A stretch of 5,460 bases of DNA. It comes from Aquificaceae bacterium UBA2488 (GTDB lineage: Bacteria > Aquificota > Aquificia > Aquificales > Aquificaceae). Both the position numbers and the translations under genes were made by a program. Each line of letters opens with the position of its first letter. The first letter of the stretch is position 1. The DNA is taken from positions 8,055 to 13,514 of the forward strand of contig DDOS01000043.1 in NCBI GenBank assembly GCA_002341805.1, in the 5' to 3' direction. This document shows positions 4,613-5,460 of this stretch, one piece after another. Under the pieces are notes generated by a model that was not told the origin of the DNA, did not search any database, and saw only the letters and a program-made list of their open reading frames with translations.

Positions 4613-5460
4613 AATATTTTTATTAAATTGTATTTGTGGAATTTCTTACGCTCTTAGTCTAAAAGAGGCTATAAATTTAGCAGTTCATAAAAACCCTTCT
4701 ATACTAAAAGCCAAAAACCATATAAATATCTCAAAACAAGAGCATTATAAAAGCGTTGCTTCAAAATTTGGTGAAATAGATTTAAATGCTGATACCTCAA
4801 AATTTAACACCCCAAGGCTTTTGATACCCTTTGTGCCAAAATTACCACTATCACCTTCTTCAATACCTCCATCTGCTTACAATATCACCACAGTTGGTGT
4901 TTCTTATACAATACCTCTTTTTACAGGTTTTAAGCTTTTAAAAAATATAAAAATAACAGATATATCAACATCCATATCAAAATATAGATACAAACTCACC
5001 AAGAGAGAGATAACCTTTAATGTATATTCAATATATTATACGGCACTTAGTCTAAAAAAAGAGCTTTTAGCCCAAGAGAAAAAACAAAAGGCTTTGCAAA
5101 AATTATACGATGATGTAAAGCTTGGAGTTAAAATTGGTAAATTTGCACCTGTGGATCTAATGAAAGTAAAATATGAGTTAGAGCTAACGAAAGCAAATAT
5201 AAAGACATTAAAAGAAGAAATAACATCTTTAAAGGGTTCTTTAAATACGCTTACAGGTCTAAACTCTACAAATTGGCATTTTGAAGATGTAGCTCTTAGA
5301 TTTGAAAACTTCCCTAAGTTAAACAAACTTTTTGATATCGCCATAAAAAATAGATATGAGTTAAAAGAGATGAAAGACCAAGAGCATATTGCTAAAGAAA
5401 AAATATTTTTAGCTAAAAGCTCTTATATGCCAAACATATATTTTAACTATACATATCAAA
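4602..5460 (+). CDS. TolC-family outer-membrane efflux protein (5' part, runs off the window)
   Basis: The first 286 codons of an outer-membrane channel protein for a tripartite (RND, ABC or MFS) exporter or a type I secretion system. The family is usually 420-480 residues, so roughly a third is missing. MKIKIFLLNCICGISYA looks like a signal peptide cleaved before LSLKEA. Next come the typical first repeat features: SLKEAINLAVHKNPSI (19-34), a proline-rich strand region near 68-88, and the strand GVSYTIPLFTGFK, then long helices including GKFAPVDLMKVKYELELTKA and the turn LNTLTGL. A second-repeat helix starts at NRYELKEMKDQ, ending in SSYMPNIYFNYTY at the edge. The start at 4602 has AAAGAGG at 4588-4594 with seven-base spacing and overlaps arsC by 11 bp, so it is translated with the ars genes. 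Periplasmic adaptor and inner-membrane pump genes would be expected to follow. Its cargo cannot be read from the sequence; arsenite or another metal is an inference from position. Confidence 0.88.
   Translation, partial: MKIKIFLLNCICGISYALSLKEAINLAVHKNPSILKAKNHINISKQEHYKSVASKFGEIDLNADTSKFNTPRLLIPFVPKLPLSPSSIPPSAYNITTVGVSYTIPLFTGFKLLKNIKITDISTSISKYRYKLTKREITFNVYSIYYTALSLKKELLAQEKKQKALQKLYDDVKLGVKIGKFAPVDLMKVKYELELTKANIKTLKEEITSLKGSLNTLTGLNSTNWHFEDVALRFENFPKLNKLFDIAIKNRYELKEMKDQEHIAKEKIFLAKSSYMPNIYFNYTYQ

Noticed and set aside
5036..5344. 102-codon open frame on the minus strand
   Set aside because: It is antisense to the TolC-family gene, whose frame stays open from 4602 to the window edge and matches the family throughout.

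Overview
The window is AT-rich bacterial DNA with every gene on the + strand. Arginine is coded almost only by AGA/AGG and isoleucine is often ATA. Genes are packed with stop/start overlaps and clear AGGAG-type ribosome binding sites. Together with an energy-converting hydrogenase-related operon next to arsenic genes, this suggests a chemolithotrophic bacterium of the Aquificota (Hydrogenobaculum or Sulfurihydrogenibium type), or less likely a Campylobacterota member. This is an inference from style and gene content; no marker gene is present.

Region 1 (1-3433) is the distal part of a hydrogenase-4/complex-I-like operon. It holds the last codons of a gene that is probably hyfE-like, a HyfF-like proton-translocating membrane subunit, a fused NuoC-NuoD/HyfG-like large subunit, and a HyfI/NuoB-like small subunit. 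All three junctions show ATGA overlaps. The large subunit lacks all four cysteines that hold the NiFe centre in true group 4 hydrogenases, whereas the small subunit keeps the ligands of its proximal 4Fe-4S cluster. This is the hallmark of 'Ehr' (energy-converting hydrogenase-related) complexes, which are not expected to make or use H2. Their substrate is unsettled. No HyfH-type ferredoxin gene lies between the large and small subunit genes.

Region 2 (3434-3611) is a 178-bp spacer. It holds a tandem 10-bp repeat, a perfect 22-bp AT palindrome overlapping a consensus -10 hexamer, and a strong Shine-Dalgarno site. I read it as the promoter/operator of the next operon. No convincing terminator for region 1 is visible.

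Region 3 (3612-5460) is an arsenic-response operon. It comprises a 98-aa cysteine-rich protein of unknown function, an ArsR repressor with a CVC metalloid-binding motif, a thioredoxin-type ArsC arsenate reductase, and the first 286 codons of a TolC-family outer-membrane efflux protein that overlaps arsC by 11 bp and runs off the window. ArsR would sense As(III) and ArsC would reduce As(V) to As(III). The TolC protein hints that the export route, not visible here, may be a tripartite pump. The two most interesting items are the ligand-less hydrogenase-like complex and the cysteine-rich small protein leading the ars operon.
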